Below are positions 6,655-8,024 of a stretch of 8,024 nucleotides of DNA, one piece after another. The stretch is from NCBI GenBank assembly GCA_017553815.1, contig JAFZJT010000274.1, forward strand, positions 1-8,024, given 5' to 3'. Position 1 is the first letter of the stretch. Every line of letters starts with the position of its first letter. The DNA comes from Clostridia bacterium. Its GTDB lineage: Bacteria > Bacillota_A > Clostridia > Christensenellales > CAG-138. Below the pieces are notes generated by a model. The model worked only from the letters and a program-made list of their open reading frames with translations, did no database searches and was not told the origin of the DNA. The translations under genes were made by a program, and so were the position numbers.

Positions 6655-7746
6655 ATGGCTAACGAAGAAAGACGCAACCCGATGCACAAGGTGGACGAGC
6701 TCATTGAGCGCGGCAAGGACAAGGGAGAGCTGACCTATAAGGAGGTTATCGACACGCTCGGCGGCGATCTTTTGGAGCTGGACGTTGAGCAGATGGAGGA
6801 CGTTTACGACCGCTTTGAGGACGCAAATATCGACGTTGTGGAGGAGGTTGACCCCGTTGAGATCGCGGCGGATGAAACCGTTGAGATAACCGCGAAGATG
6901 GCGGCTTCCGAGGGCATCTCGATAGACGACCCCGTTCGCATGTACCTCAAGGATATCGGCAAGGTGCCGCTTCTTAGTGAACCCGAGGAGAAGGAGATCG
7001 CCCAGCGCATGGCGGACGGCGACGAGGAGGCAAAGCAGCAGCTCACCGAAGCGAACCTGCGCCTCGTTGTTTCCGTTGCAAAGCGCTACGTCGGCAGGGG
7101 AATGCAGTTCCTCGACCTGATCCAGGAGGGCAATCTCGGTCTTATCAAGGCCGTGGATAAGTTCGACTATCAGAAGGGCTATAAGTTCTCCACCTATGCC
7201 ACATGGTGGATCCGCCAGGCCATAACCCGCGCAATCGCCGATCAGGCGCGCACCATCCGCATCCCCGTTCACATGGTCGAAACCATCAATAAGCTCGTTC
7301 GCGTTAACCGTCAGCTTCTTCAGGAGCTTGGCAGGGAGCCCCGACCCGACGAGATCGCCGAGGAGATGGGCTACAGCGAGGAAAAGGTGCGCGAGATAAT
7401 CAAGATAGCGCAGGAGCCCGTATCCCTCGAAACGCCCATCGGCGAGGAGGAGGACAGCCACCTTGGCGACTTCATCCCCGACGACGATGCCCCCGCGCCG
7501 GACAGCATGGCCACCCACGCGATGCTCCAAAAGCAGCTCGCCGAGGTGCTCAATACGCTCACCCCGCGCGAAGCAAGGGTACTTAGGCTCCGTTACGGCC
7601 TTATCGACGGCAGGAACCGCACCCTTGAGGACGTTGGCAAGGAGTTCAACGTAACCCGCGAGCGCATCCGCCAGATCGAAGCCAAGGCGCTCCGTAAGCT
7701 CAAGCACCCCTCCAGGAGCAAGAGGCTGAAGGATTATATCGAGTAA
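6655..7746 (+). CDS. rpoD: RNA polymerase primary sigma factor (sigma-70/SigA)
   Basis: 363 residues, close to Bacillus subtilis SigA and lacking the long insert of proteobacterial sigma-70. Seen in order: region 1.1 (about 10-60, acidic); region 1.2 [17 protein letters not shown] (91-107); regions 2.1-2.4 from [14 protein letters not shown] (132-145) through [17 protein letters not shown] (178-194), which melts and reads the -10; region 3 (about 208-260); region 4 with [20 protein letters not shown] (323-342), the -35-reading helix-turn-helix, ending [13 protein letters not shown]. It directs most transcription by core polymerase. I take ATG 6655 as the start because AAGGAGGT (6641-6648) is a near-perfect site six bases upstream; an ATG at 6601 in frame would add 18 residues across that site and is not expected. 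It is probably co-transcribed with dnaG. Confidence 0.98.
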   Translation: MANEERRNPMHKVDELIERGKDKGELTYKEVIDTLGGDLLELDVEQMEDVYDRFEDANIDVVEEVDPVEIAADETVEITAKMAASEGISIDDPVRMYLKDIGKVPLLSEPEEKEIAQRMADGDEEAKQQLTEANLRLVVSVAKRYVGRGMQFLDLIQEGNLGLIKAVDKFDYQKGYKFSTYATWWIRQAITRAIADQARTIRIPVHMVETINKLVRVNRQLLQELGREPRPDEIAEEMGYSEEKVREIIKIAQEPVSLETPIGEEEDSHLGDFIPDDDAPAPDSMATHAMLQKQLAEVLNTLTPREARVLRLRYGLIDGRNRTLEDVGKEFNVTRERIRQIEAKALRKLKHPSRSKRLKDYIE

Positions 7747-7784
7747 GCCTTTATTAAATAAAAACAGAATAACGCAGATACTAT

Positions 7785-7824
7785 CCGCGCCCCGAAGAAA
7801 AAGGGGCGCGGTTTGGCGTTTTTT
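7785..7824 (+). terminator. Intrinsic terminator after rpoD
   Basis: CCGCGCCCC (7785-7793) pairs perfectly with GGGGCGCGG (7803-7811) with a nine-base A-rich loop. It is followed by TTTGGCG and a T6 run (7812-7824). It ends the dnaG-rpoD unit and isolates it from the next gene. Confidence 0.95.
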
Positions 7825-7870
7825 GCGGCAAAATGTCAAGAAAAGTTCATAATAAAACTAATATTAGGTA

Positions 7871-7896
7871 TTGACAAAATAGCGGGGGGGTATACT
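7871..7896 (+). promoter_or_regulatory. Promoter of the exported-protein gene, with a poly-G spacer
   Basis: A perfect -35 TTGACA (7871-7876) is followed by TATACT (7891-7896, five of six to TATAAT) after only 14 bases. The spacer ends in seven Gs (7884-7890). Just downstream GTATAC recurs (7890-7895 and 7897-7902). The short gap suggests a weak or activator-dependent promoter in this state. TATACG at 7898 would leave 21 bases, which is worse. Position 35-60 bases before a good start codon supports the call. Confidence 0.65.
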
Positions 7897-7930
7897 GTAT
7901 ACGCATTCTAATATTGAGGAGGGAAAATAA

Positions 7931-8024
7931 ATGAAAAAACAGCACAAGGCCGTTATTTCCTTTGCTCTTGCGCTTATTTTTGCGCTTGTAAGCCTGCCCG
8001 CTTCGGCTCTTCCGCGCCTTGAAG
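7931..8024 (+). CDS. Exported protein, N-terminal fragment with signal peptide, 3' end outside window
   Basis: Only 31 codons are visible. The ATG has GAGGAGGG (7916-7923) seven bases upstream, a strong site. The protein starts MKKQHK, followed by a hydrophobic core (about residues 8-21) and PASA before LPRLE, a clear Sec signal peptide with a likely cut after Ala26 (ASA). There is no Cys at the cut site, so it is not a lipoprotein. The mature protein lies beyond the window and its function cannot be told. It has its own promoter and is separated from rpoD by a strong terminator. Confidence 0.85.
   Translation, partial: MKKQHKAVISFALALIFALVSLPASALPRLE

Noticed and set aside
6127..7839. Open frame of 570 codons on the - strand
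   Set aside because: It is antisense to the 3' part of dnaG and all of rpoD, both certain. It arises from their codon bias, runs into the rpoD terminator, and its translation is low-complexity Leu/Ala/Val-rich with no recognisable domain.
1..8024. CRISPR array, tRNA or rRNA genes, insertion sequence ends
   Set aside because: I saw no regularly spaced repeats with spacers, no tRNA-like cloverleaf, no rRNA sequence and no transposase; the only tandem repeats are inside the SH3b-zincin gene.

Overview
The window looks like a Bacillota chromosome segment, probably class Clostridia. The evidence is the strong AGGAGG-type ribosome binding sites, a dnaG-rpoD pair with a short Gram-positive primary sigma factor, a DUF421 (YetF-like) gene followed by a DUF4363-type gene, and a secreted SH3b protein. 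The taxon is an inference from gene content; no rRNA or other decisive marker is present. All genes I support lie on the + strand.

Region 1 (1-2087) is accessory in character. It holds the 3' part of a secreted protein with two near-identical SH3b domains, a Thr-Pro linker and a C-terminal zincin domain (HExxHxxGxxDH plus a cysteine-rich insert). A probable lipoprotein of unknown function follows 21 bases later, likely in the same transcript, and a hairpin closes the unit at 2097-2127. Base composition is clearly lower in GC here than in the genes further on.

Region 2 (2088-3375) is a self-contained gpsA unit: an extended -10 promoter, a leader with a hairpin, a GTG-started glycerol-3-phosphate dehydrogenase, and a strong intrinsic terminator. 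It supplies glycerol 3-phosphate for phospholipid synthesis.

Region 3 (3376-4803) holds a DUF421 membrane protein and a tightly coupled one-helix DUF4363-type protein started at TTG. A 170-base non-coding stretch follows, with one hairpin.

Region 4 (4804-7824) is the macromolecular synthesis pair: dnaG (replication primase) and rpoD/sigA (primary sigma factor). It ends at a textbook terminator. rpsU does not lie directly upstream of dnaG.

Region 5 (7825-8024) holds an unusual promoter, with a perfect TTGACA, a seven-G run in a short spacer and a repeated GTATAC, driving a gene for an exported protein cut off by the window end.

Most of the window is core housekeeping. The points most worth a second look are the cysteine-rich SH3b-zincin protein and its lipoprotein partner, and the poly-G promoter at 7871-7896. 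I did not find convincing evidence of a wholly new multi-gene system.
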